DNA of 7,152 bases, taken from the NCBI GenBank assembly GCA_934446285.1, contig CAKSEI010000074.1, forward strand, positions 1 to 7,152, given 5' to 3'. Below are positions 1 to 4,832 of this stretch, piece by piece. Under the pieces are notes generated by a model. The model was given only the letters and a program-made list of their open reading frames with translations, ran no database searches and was not told the origin of the DNA. The stretch comes from an uncultured Eubacteriales bacterium. Its GTDB lineage: Bacteria; Bacillota; Clostridia; Oscillospirales; CAG-272. Made by a program: the position numbers and the translations under genes. Positions within the stretch are counted from its first letter, which is position 1. Every line of letters begins with the position of its first letter.

Positions 1-20
1 ATATAATCGGGCTTTTCGCA

Positions 21-41
21 GAAGACATCTTTTTTGTCTTC
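21..41 (-). other. Small stem-loop downstream of tRNA-Ser
   Basis: Seven base pairs (GAAGACA with TGTCTTC, arms 21-27 and 35-41) enclose a 7-nt loop. The hairpin begins only a few bases after the 3' end of the minus-strand tRNA gene. It could be a processing or termination structure, but no T-run follows it on the minus strand, so a rho-independent terminator is not supported. The stretch 1-20 shows no gene. Confidence 0.35.
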
Positions 42-47
42 ACATTA

Positions 48-139
48 TGGCGGAGAAGGAGGGATTCGAACCCTCGAACCGCTTTTAACAGTTACACGAT
101 TTCCAATCGTGCGCGCTCGACCAGCTACGCGACTTCTCC
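48..139 (-). tRNA. tRNA-Ser (anticodon GGA)
   Basis: Read on the minus strand, the gene starts with acceptor strand GGAGAAG (139-133), which pairs with CTTCTCC (58-52). Discriminator G and an encoded CCA follow (50-48). The anticodon stem CACGA/TCGTG encloses the loop TTGGAAA, giving anticodon GGA, which reads UCC/UCU serine codons. A long variable arm, typical of tRNA-Ser, lies between the anticodon and T arms, and the T loop shows the canonical GTTCGAATC-type sequence. Total length is 92 nt with CCA. It has its own sigma-A promoter upstream and is divergent from spoIIGA. No second tRNA is visible in the window. Confidence 0.97.
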
Positions 140-170
140 ATAAGATAAATCAAGCGTATTTACTTTTGAT

Positions 171-199
171 ATTATACCATACGCAGTGCGGATTGTCAA
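171..199 (-). promoter_or_regulatory. Consensus sigma-A promoter of tRNA-Ser
   Basis: On the minus strand TTGACA (199-194) and TATAAT (176-171) are separated by exactly 17 bp. Both hexamers match the vegetative consensus perfectly. Transcription would start near 164, about 25 nt before the mature tRNA 5' end at 139. Strong vegetative promoters like this are usual for stable RNA genes. Confidence 0.92.
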
Positions 200-261
200 T
201 ATTTTTTTCGCAACGCACGGTAAATATATACACAAAAAAGAAATTATAATCCTATGGCAAG

Positions 262-296
262 TTTTGACATTTTTTTAAGCCTTTTCGGAGTACAAT
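262..296 (+). promoter_or_regulatory. spoIIG-type Spo0A-dependent promoter
   Basis: TTGACA (264-269) and TACAAT (291-296) face spoIIGA but are 21 bp apart, too far for an ordinary sigma-A promoter. No acceptable -35 exists at 17 bp spacing. The B. subtilis spoIIG promoter is known for the same kind of overlong spacer (about 22 bp) and is activated by Spo0A~P bound over the -35 region. Here the reverse complement of 262-269 reads TGTCAAAA, a 6/7 match to the 0A box TGTCGAA overlapping the -35-like element. Transcription would start near 303, giving a very short leader with the ribosome site at 304-309. The promoter identity is inferred from spacing, box and downstream genes. Confidence 0.7.
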
Positions 297-315
297 ACTT
301 AACGGTGATATTCCG

Positions 316-1188
316 TTGGAACAGGTTATTTACGGCGACATACTCTTTTTAATCAATTTCAGTATGGATACTCTCTCGCTTTTCATAGCGGGAAAAATAA
401 TGCACGTGAGAACGACAGTACCCGCCGTATCAATAGCATCCGCGCTCGGTGCGCTGTACGCGACGGCAATTCTCTTCTTTTACATTCCCGCGCCGATAAA
501 GGCTCTTCTCCACGCCGCATCGGCAGTCATAATGTGCGCAATAGCTTTAGGAGGCGGCGTAAAAAAACTCCTCGGGAGCACGTGTATCTTCGTCGCCGTC
601 AATCTTTTTCTCGGCGGCGGGATAAGCTCACTTTACTATGCGGTGGCAAAAGGCTCGTCCCATCGGATATACATAAACGGCTCTGCCGGCACGCTCTACT
701 CGGGCATACCTCCCGGGATAATCGTCGCCTGCGCCGCCTTCATAGGTATATTTTGCATTATCTGCGGAAGAATTTTTACATCAAAACGGGCGAGTGCGCC
801 CGTTACGGTCGAAATATGGGGCTGCGGGCAGAAGATTAAATTCGACAGTCTTTGTGACACGGGAAATCTCCTGCGCGACCCGTACAACGGCAGACCCGTC
901 ATCATCACGGGGTATATGACAGTCCTGCCGATATTGCCGTTTGATACAAAAGAGCTGTTCCGCACGGGCGACCCGTCAGTGCTCGACAGGGTGGATAAGA
1001 GCATCTCCCATCGCGTTCACCTCATCCCCGCCTCGGGTATCGCGGGCGGAGGGCTGCTGCTCGTATACACACCCGACAAAATTCTTGTATCGGGCAGGAG
1101 GTGTGAAGCGTGCCTCGGAATTCTGCCCACGCAAAAGGATAATAATTTCGGAGGTTATCCGGCGATAACGCCGTCTGTGTTATGTTAG
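316..1188 (+). CDS. spoIIGA: SpoIIGA, sigma-E processing aspartic peptidase
   Basis: SpoIIGA is the septal membrane protease that cleaves the pro-sequence from pro-sigma-E in the mother cell. The 290-residue product is close to the usual ~300. Residues 1-155 are hydrophobic with several membrane segments, opening with IYGDILFLINFSMD, which aligns with the N-terminus I recall for B. subtilis SpoIIGA. The C-terminal protease half carries the catalytic aspartate in DTGN (D181-N184) within a conserved SLCDTGNLLRDP stretch, followed later by a LIPAS segment. The start is TTG at 316: it has a GGTGAT ribosome site (304-309) six bases upstream, and the conserved N-terminus begins there. The first ATG in frame would delete the first membrane segment. 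The gene overlaps the beginning of the sigE open frame and is probably co-transcribed with it from the 262-296 promoter. The TAG stop is followed two codons later by an in-frame TAA. Confidence 0.95.
   Translation: MEQVIYGDILFLINFSMDTLSLFIAGKIMHVRTTVPAVSIASALGALYATAILFFYIPAPIKALLHAASAVIMCAIALGGGVKKLLGSTCIFVAVNLFLGGGISSLYYAVAKGSSHRIYINGSAGTLYSGIPPGIIVACAAFIGIFCIICGRIFTSKRASAPVTVEIWGCGQKIKFDSLCDTGNLLRDPYNGRPVIITGYMTVLPILPFDTKELFRTGDPSVLDRVDKSISHRVHLIPASGIAGGGLLLVYTPDKILVSGRRCEACLGILPTQKDNNFGGYPAITPSVLC
1150..1169 (+). promoter_or_regulatory. GGAGG followed by hairpin ahead of sigE
   Basis: GGAGG (1150-1154) runs into a perfect 6-bp hairpin, GTTATC/GATAAC with loop CGGC (1154-1169), inside the end of spoIIGA. 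Folding would bring this Shine-Dalgarno-like sequence nearer the upstream candidate ATG of sigE at 1182. It might contribute to translational coupling, but it may equally be chance in coding sequence. Confidence 0.25.
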
Positions 1189-1202
1189 GAGTAATAAAAA
1201 AT

Positions 1203-1895
1203 ATGATGAAGATAATAAAAAAGCTTTTTGTCGCATGTATCAGAAAAGACGAGATATATTATATAAACGGAGCGGAGACTCTTCCCTCCCCTCTCTCACC
1301 GGAGGAGGAGGCGGACATACTCTCACACCTTGACGAAAAACCTGAGCTGCGCACCGTGCTCGTCGAGCACAATCTGCGTCTCGTCGTATACATAGCAAAA
1401 AAGTTTGAGAACACCGGGTCGGGTATAGAGGACCTCATCTCTATAGGCACTATAGGGCTGATAAAAGCCATAAACACATTTCGCCCCGACAAAAATATAA
1501 AGCTCGCAACCTACGCCTCGCGCTGCATAGAAAACGAAATACTCATGCACATCCGCAAGACAAGCAATCACAGAAACGACCTGTCTATAGACGAGCCCTT
1601 AAACGTGGATTGGGACGGCAACGAGCTGCTGCTCTCCGACGTGATAGGCTCGGACGAGGATATGGTATCACGCAGACTCGAGAACGATGAGGACAGAAAG
1701 ACCGTCCGCGCCGCAGTAGCAGCCCTCAACCGGCGTGAGCGAGAGATAATAACAATGCGATTTGCCCTCGACGGCGGACACGAAATGACGCAAAAGGAGG
1801 TCGCCGACAAGCTCGGAATATCCCAATCGTACATCTCCCGCCTTGAGAAAAAAATAATAGAGCAGTTAAAAGAACAAGTAAAGGACAAAATATAA
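1203..1895 (+). CDS. sigE: RNA polymerase sporulation sigma factor SigE (pro-sigma-E)
   Basis: SigE is the mother-cell sigma factor active after engulfment begins. It is made as an inactive membrane-associated precursor and cleaved by SpoIIGA. The 230-residue protein contains the sigma-70 core: NLRLVVYIAKKFENTG and EDLISIGTIGLIKA (about 58-90, region 2), LATYASRCIENEI (101-113, the -10 recognition helix) and a C-terminal helix-turn-helix TQKEVADKLGISQSYISRLEKK (196-217, region 4.2), split here as two motifs: TQKEVADKLG and ISQSYISRLEKK. The motif DEIYY (16-20) aligns with the B. subtilis processing site DEVYY, so about 19 residues would be removed. The start at 1203 is chosen because AGGAG (1187-1191) lies 11 bases upstream. 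An in-frame ATG at 1182 would give a 26-residue pro-sequence, nearer the 27 of B. subtilis, but it has no close ribosome site and overlaps the spoIIGA stop, so it remains a real alternative. sigG, the usual next gene, is absent here. Confidence 0.96.
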   Translation: MMKIIKKLFVACIRKDEIYYINGAETLPSPLSPEEEADILSHLDEKPELRTVLVEHNLRLVVYIAKKFENTGSGIEDLISIGTIGLIKAINTFRPDKNIKLATYASRCIENEILMHIRKTSNHRNDLSIDEPLNVDWDGNELLLSDVIGSDEDMVSRRLENDEDRKTVRAAVAALNRREREIITMRFALDGGHEMTQKEVADKLGISQSYISRLEKKIIEQLKEQVKDKI

Positions 1896-1933
1896 GCAAA
1901 AGCCGCAAGCATTACCCGCATAAGGCATATGCA

Positions 1934-1988
1934 ATGCCCGTCGCCTTCTACGTCGCGTCAAATCAGATGCGGAAAAGGCGGCGGGCAT
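1934..1988. repeat. Long two-tier inverted repeat between convergent genes
   Basis: Arms 1934-1947 and 1975-1988 pair over 14 bp with a single G-U wobble. Inside, 1954-1959 pairs with 1966-1971 (6 bp, one wobble) around the loop AAATCA, after a small asymmetric internal loop. It lies 38 bases past the sigE stop and 14 bases past the stop of the minus-strand zinc-ribbon gene, so it sits where a bidirectional terminator would be expected. Neither strand has a T-run after the stem. It could instead be a structured 3' UTR element or a dispersed intergenic repeat. No second copy is visible in this window. Confidence 0.65.
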
Positions 1989-2002
1989 CGCCGATGTCAA
2001 AC

Positions 2003-2677
2003 TCAGTCTCCGAAAATATCGTCGTATTCCGACATTTCGTCTACCCATACGGGGTCGCATTTTTCCTTGGTCATATGACTTTTGCAGTTAAAGCAATATT
2101 CGGATGGCGAGCGAAAAACCTTTCCGCAGCCCGAACATTTATAATCCGTTTTGCCGTTCATGTGCTTTTGCTTTATCCATGAGACAGTGGGGACTTTCTT
2201 ATGCCTTTCCCGCTAGATTTTTTTATCAGGCATCGTCATCTTCCCGTCCATATGCTTGCGGCAGCAGGGACACACGGGGAATTTTACGTTGTAGCAGGAG
2301 TGGCAATAGCCGCATTCGTAAAATTTCTTAAATGGGCTGATGTGCTCGAGCCGGAATGACGGCCTGCCGCTCCAATCTATTTCAGGCTTCTTACGGTCCT
2401 ATCCCGTCCACGAGCGCGCCCGCCTGTCCGCCTCGGTCATATATACGCATATCCTTGGTCCGACGACACGTGTGATAAATTTTGTTTTATCGAGTGGATA
2501 AGGAACTTTCTTTTCCGCGTAGCTTTTTATGCTTACAACGGTTGCGATGTCCTCGCCCTTTTGCGTCGGGACGGAAACGACGTCTCCTTCCCGCAGCATC
2601 GCATCGTCTGTGCGGTAGAAGTATGTGTCCTCACCTATAAAACGCACGCTCGCATAAATAAATTTTTTCGACGGCAT
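2003..2677 (-). pseudogene. Double zinc-ribbon protein gene with two in-frame TAG codons
   Basis: I do not recognise the protein family. An ATG at 2677 with GGGAG six bases upstream opens a frame that stays in register for 225 codons to a TGA at 2003-2005, interrupted only by TAG at codon 93 (2399-2401) and codon 155 (2213-2215). Residues 1-75 form a beta-rich domain (FIYASVRFIGEDTYFYRT, then a GDVVSVPTQKGEDIATVVS stretch) that loosely recalls PriA-type DNA-binding modules; this is weak inference. Between the two TAGs lies a cysteine cluster (C122, C125, C128, C136, C138, C139). After the second comes a classical ribbon CSGC...CFNC (C181, C184, C195, C198) and an acidic tail. The downstream segments lack their own start and ribosome site, so they are not separate cistrons. 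The gene is either a young pseudogene, perhaps from CAG-to-TAG changes, or one in which UAG is read through. It faces sigE convergently and the SASP gene divergently. Confidence 0.75.
2399..2677 (-). CDS. Hypothetical protein: N-terminal part of zinc-ribbon gene before first TAG
   Basis: With the standard code, only these 92 residues would be made from the 2003-2677 locus. The fragment keeps the start codon, the GGGAG ribosome site (2684-2688) and the complete N-terminal beta-rich domain, then stops after ARSWTG, before any cysteine. It may be a stable truncated product or simply the first piece of a decaying gene. Its function is unknown. Confidence 0.45.
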   Translation of the reverse strand: MPSKKFIYASVRFIGEDTYFYRTDDAMLREGDVVSVPTQKGEDIATVVSIKSYAEKKVPYPLDKTKFITRVVGPRICVYMTEADRRARSWTG

Positions 2678-2711
2678 AGTAGTCTCCCGCTTTTTTTGAA
2701 AAATTTACCTC

Positions 2712-2740
2712 TTATACTTTTTGCACGCATGAAGATAATA
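2712..2740 (+). promoter_or_regulatory. Possible sigma-G/F-type promoter of SASP gene
   Basis: SASP genes are normally transcribed in the forespore by sigma-G, which favours a GNATA-like -35 and a CATNNTA -10 about 17-18 bp apart. The best candidate here is TTATA (2712-2716) and GATAATA (2734-2740) with 17 bp between them. Each differs from the consensus at its first base. No good sigma-A promoter is seen in 2678-2802. Transcription would begin near 2748, at the 5' foot of a hairpin. Confidence 0.35.
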
Positions 2741-2747
2741 ATATCAG

Positions 2748-2767
2748 AACGCGGCAAAAGCCGTGTT
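2748..2767 (+). other. 5' leader stem-loop of SASP mRNA
   Basis: AACGCGGC (2748-2755) pairs with GCCGTGTT (2760-2767) over eight positions, one of them G-U, around an AAAA tetraloop. No T-run follows, so it is not a terminator. If the promoter proposed at 2712-2740 is right, the transcript would begin with this hairpin, a position known to protect bacterial mRNAs from 5'-end-dependent decay. Confidence 0.45.
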
Positions 2768-2802
2768 CGATGAGATAGATAAGCATTACAAGGAGCATAG
2801 AA

Positions 2803-3003
2803 ATGTCTAAGAACTCTAAGAATGTCGTTCCTGAGGCAAGAGCTGCCCTTGACAAGTTCAAGATGGAAGCTGCAAGCGAAGTCGGCGTAAACCTGAAGGA
2901 CGGTTACAACGGCGACCTCACTTCCCGCCAGGCAGGCTCGGTCGGCGGACAGATGGTCAAGAAAATGATCGAGAAGTACGAAAACGACATCAAGAGCAAG
3001 TAA
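2803..3003 (+). CDS. Alpha/beta-type small acid-soluble spore protein (SASP)
   Basis: This 66-residue protein is a typical alpha/beta SASP, a forespore protein that coats DNA, converts it to an A-like form and shields it from UV and chemical damage, then is degraded in germination. MEAASEVGV (21-29) matches the recognition site of the germination protease GPR, with cleavage expected after E22. LTSRQAGSVGGQMVKKMI (39-56) is the conserved DNA-binding helical segment of the family. The start at 2803 has AAGGAG seven bases upstream (2790-2795). It is a single-gene unit with a candidate sporulation promoter and a 5' leader hairpin on one side and a strong terminator on the other. Which ssp paralogue it is cannot be told from sequence, so no symbol is given. 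Confidence 0.96.
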   Translation: MSKNSKNVVPEARAALDKFKMEAASEVGVNLKDGYNGDLTSRQAGSVGGQMVKKMIEKYENDIKSK

Positions 3004-3019
3004 ATCTTATTTGCTCAAA

Positions 3020-3056
3020 GGAAAAGGGATTTCCGTCATCGGTAATCCCTTTTTCC
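3020..3056. terminator. Bidirectional rho-independent terminator
   Basis: GGGATT (3026-3031) pairs with AATCCC (3044-3049), extended outward by A-T and G-C pairs to 3020/3056 and inward by CCG/CGG around a TCAT loop. On the plus strand the right arm supplies a TTTTT run, which ends the SASP transcript 17 bases after its stop. On the minus strand the hairpin lies 19 bases past the stop of the SLH-lysozyme gene and is followed by TTTTCCTTT, so it can serve both convergent genes. Confidence 0.85.
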
Positions 3057-3075
3057 ACGTCAAAATACATCGTAG

Positions 3076-4308
3076 TCAGGCTGAAAAATCCGGCAGATAC
3101 TTTTGCATAAACCTCATGACAGCAGTCGCAACCTGCGCGCGGGTTGCAGTCCCGCGCGGGTCAAGGATAATGCGGCTCTCGCCCTCGGGCTTTGTGCCGG
3201 TTATTATCCCCTCGCTTATGGCAAAGGAAAAGCTCTTTTTCGCGTAGCCCGATACATCGCCTGCGTCGGGATATGCGGTCAGCGCCGCACCGCCCGTTGT
3301 ATCCGTTCCGCGGAATGCGGCGTATCTCGCGAGAAGAGTAACAAGCTGCTCACGCGTGATAACGTCGTCGGGGCAAAAGAGCCTATCCGTCACGCCCGTA
3401 ACTATCCCCTTTTCGCGCGCCCAAAGAACCGCATCGCAGAAGTAATCCGAGGAGTCTATGTCGTCAAAGCCCTCACCCTTGAGATAAAGCGGCTCGTCCT
3501 CCATCCTGTAGATGACAGTCACCACCATCGCGCGGGTCATATTCATATTCGGCGAGAAATGATTTTTGTCCGTACCGTTGAAGATCCCGTTATCATAGGT
3601 ATATTTTGCCGCTTCAAAGAACCACTGAGTGTCAAATACATCATGAAAAGGCGTCACAGTGCAGCGCGGGCAGTCGTCCGAGTAGGTTTTTTCCGACGGG
3701 AAAAGCTTTGTTCTACCGCAGCCGGGGCATCTGTATGTAGGAGCGTGCGGATGCTTTTCTGCGGCGTAGAGAAATTCCGTATAGGAACAGATATGTCTCT
3801 TCGGAAAGAACGTATCTCTGGCGAGCATTCCCCTCGTCTTTGAAACACCGTCTTTATCAGCCGGGCGCTCGAAATAGAAGCACCAATAGTAGCCGGCATC
3901 ATATGCGCCGTCCGCCGTATCGGGGATATTTCTCATATAGGCAAGTATCTCGGGGTAATCGCTCTGCAGCTCATAAGAGAGAAAATCAAGCTGCGCCGTA
4001 ATCGAATCTTTTTTTAATCCGTTTTTTTCGCAATACTCAAAGAGCCTCTCGCGCCTCACTCCCGTCCATTGACATATACCGTAGGATATACCCTTATAGT
4101 CTGCATACGGGAGAAACTTTGACTCCGCATACATATTCGCGAGAACTCCGCTGACGGCAGCGGGTGAAAGACCGAGCCGCGAAGAGAGGTAGTCGCCCGC
4201 TGCCTTTTCGCCTGCGGCGACTTCTGCCTCCGTATATGCGCCGACAGGTGTCATAAGCGCTGCAATGACTATTACTGCCGCCGAAATTAACGATAGAATT
4301 CTTTTCAT
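3076..4308 (-). CDS. Exported phage-tail-lysozyme-like wall hydrolase with three SLH domains
   Basis: The 410-residue precursor starts with a signal peptide (KR then a hydrophobic run to about A24, VGA cleavage). Residues 30-170 resemble the phage tail lysozyme family: LANMYAESKF with the probable catalytic E62, GICQWTG (77-83), then QLDFLSYEL and a GYYWCFYFERP segment. This family cleaves peptidoglycan. Residues 194-216 hold a CPGC...CPRC knuckle. Three SLH domains follow (about 219-268, 280-332, 345-402), which hold such proteins on secondary wall polymers; TRAMV, TREQLV and TRAQVA mark their ends. The start at 4308 is chosen because AGGAG lies at 4316-4320 and the signal peptide begins there. 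A more upstream ATG at 4341 lies before the predicted transcription start. The gene is monocistronic, with its own consensus sigma-A promoter, so vegetative expression is likely. A role in wall remodelling is inferred. Confidence 0.9.
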   Translation of the reverse strand: MKRILSLISAAVIVIAALMTPVGAYTEAEVAAGEKAAGDYLSSRLGLSPAAVSGVLANMYAESKFLPYADYKGISYGICQWTGVRRERLFEYCEKNGLKKDSITAQLDFLSYELQSDYPEILAYMRNIPDTADGAYDAGYYWCFYFERPADKDGVSKTRGMLARDTFFPKRHICSYTEFLYAAEKHPHAPTYRCPGCGRTKLFPSEKTYSDDCPRCTVTPFHDVFDTQWFFEAAKYTYDNGIFNGTDKNHFSPNMNMTRAMVVTVIYRMEDEPLYLKGEGFDDIDSSDYFCDAVLWAREKGIVTGVTDRLFCPDDVITREQLVTLLARYAAFRGTDTTGGAALTAYPDAGDVSGYAKKSFSFAISEGIITGTKPEGESRIILDPRGTATRAQVATAVMRFMQKYLPDFSA

Positions 4309-4331
4309 TTTAATTCTCCTGTTTGCTGATA

Positions 4332-4360
4332 ATTGTAACATATCGGCGGCAATATGTCAA
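4332..4360 (-). promoter_or_regulatory. Consensus sigma-A promoter of SLH-lysozyme gene
   Basis: On the minus strand TTGACA (4360-4355) and TACAAT (4337-4332) are 17 bp apart. Transcription would start near 4325, giving a leader of about 17 nt that contains the AGGAG ribosome site. The promoter sits directly downstream of the polysaccharide operon terminator, which insulates it from read-through. Confidence 0.92.
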
Positions 4361-4362
4361 AT

Positions 4363-4394
4363 CAAAAGAAAAAACGCCGTCACACGCGGCGTTT
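4363..4394 (-). terminator. Terminator of the polysaccharide operon
   Basis: On the minus strand AAACGCCG (4394-4387) pairs with CGGCGTTT (4379-4372) over 8 bp, followed by TTTTTTCTTTTG. The 7-nt loop contains the TGA stop codon of the vanZ-like gene (4382-4380), so the 5' arm is coding sequence. It closes the operon that enters from the right edge. Confidence 0.9.
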
Positions 4395-4832
4395 GAGTCT
4401 GCGAAAAATATGTAAAAAAAGCAGTCCGAAAAGAATTCCGATACACGCTCCCGCAGAATCAATACATACGTCAGCGGGATTTCCCGACCTGCCGGGTACA
4501 AAGAGCTGATGAAACTCATCCGCAGCGGCATACGAGGTGCATATAAGCTGAGAATAAATATATTTGCGGCAGCCCGTCATCCCGTCACATGCTACCGTAC
4601 CGAGCGCGAGCAGCCCGAGTACGAAATACAGCGAAAAATGCGCAGCCTTCCTCACCGCAAACTCTATAAAGTCGGGGGCATCCTCGGCGTTATCATATAT
4701 TTCGGACATAATCTTATCCACTATAACGTCGCTCTGCTCCGTGGACTCATCGCTGTCCTGCGACGAAAACCAAAAGATAAGAGCCATCCATGAAATAAGC
4801 AAAATCAGAAACAGTGTGTTTCTTTTTTTCAC
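4380..4832 (-). CDS. VanZ-like family membrane protein
   Basis: The 150-residue protein has about four membrane segments (roughly 4-21, 65-83, 91-107, 126-144). It carries the VanZ-family signature: RKAAHFSLYFVLG (61-73), DEFHQLFVPGR (105-115) and DVCIDSAG (121-128). VanZ gives low-level teicoplanin resistance in the vanA cluster by an unclear mechanism; most chromosomal VanZ-like proteins have no known function, and resistance should not be assumed. The start is GTG at 4832 with AAGGAG eight bases upstream, and the GTG overlaps the TGA of the preceding phosphatase gene (GTGA), which suggests translational coupling. As last gene of a capsule/EPS regulatory operon it may act on wall or lipid-linked glycans; that is inference. 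Confidence 0.9.
   Translation of the reverse strand: MKKRNTLFLILLISWMALIFWFSSQDSDESTEQSDVIVDKIMSEIYDNAEDAPDFIEFAVRKAAHFSLYFVLGLLALGTVACDGMTGCRKYIYSQLICTSYAAADEFHQLFVPGRSGNPADVCIDSAGACIGILFGLLFLHIFRRLKRRV

Noticed and set aside
194..200. TGTCAAT as a second Spo0A box for spoIIG
   Set aside because: Only 5/7 match, and these bases are fully explained as the perfect -35 of the tRNA-Ser promoter on the other strand.
34..249. Plus-strand open frame across the tRNA gene
   Set aside because: It begins with the familiar artefact read antisense through tRNA genes, has no ribosome site, and overlaps a confident tRNA and its promoter.
1896..2002. Classical terminator for sigE
   Set aside because: A stem is present but no T-run follows on the plus strand, so it is recorded as an inverted repeat instead.
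2003..2398. Separate small zinc-ribbon genes after each TAG
   Set aside because: Neither segment has a start codon with a ribosome site near its beginning, and both continue the frame of the upstream ORF.
3103..3843. Long plus-strand open frame opposite the SLH-lysozyme gene
   Set aside because: Shadow of the minus-strand gene; low-complexity, arginine-rich translation with no recognisable domain or ribosome site.
4309..4341. Longer start for the SLH-lysozyme protein at 4341
   Set aside because: It would put residues ahead of a clear signal peptide, lacks a ribosome site and lies upstream of the predicted transcription start.
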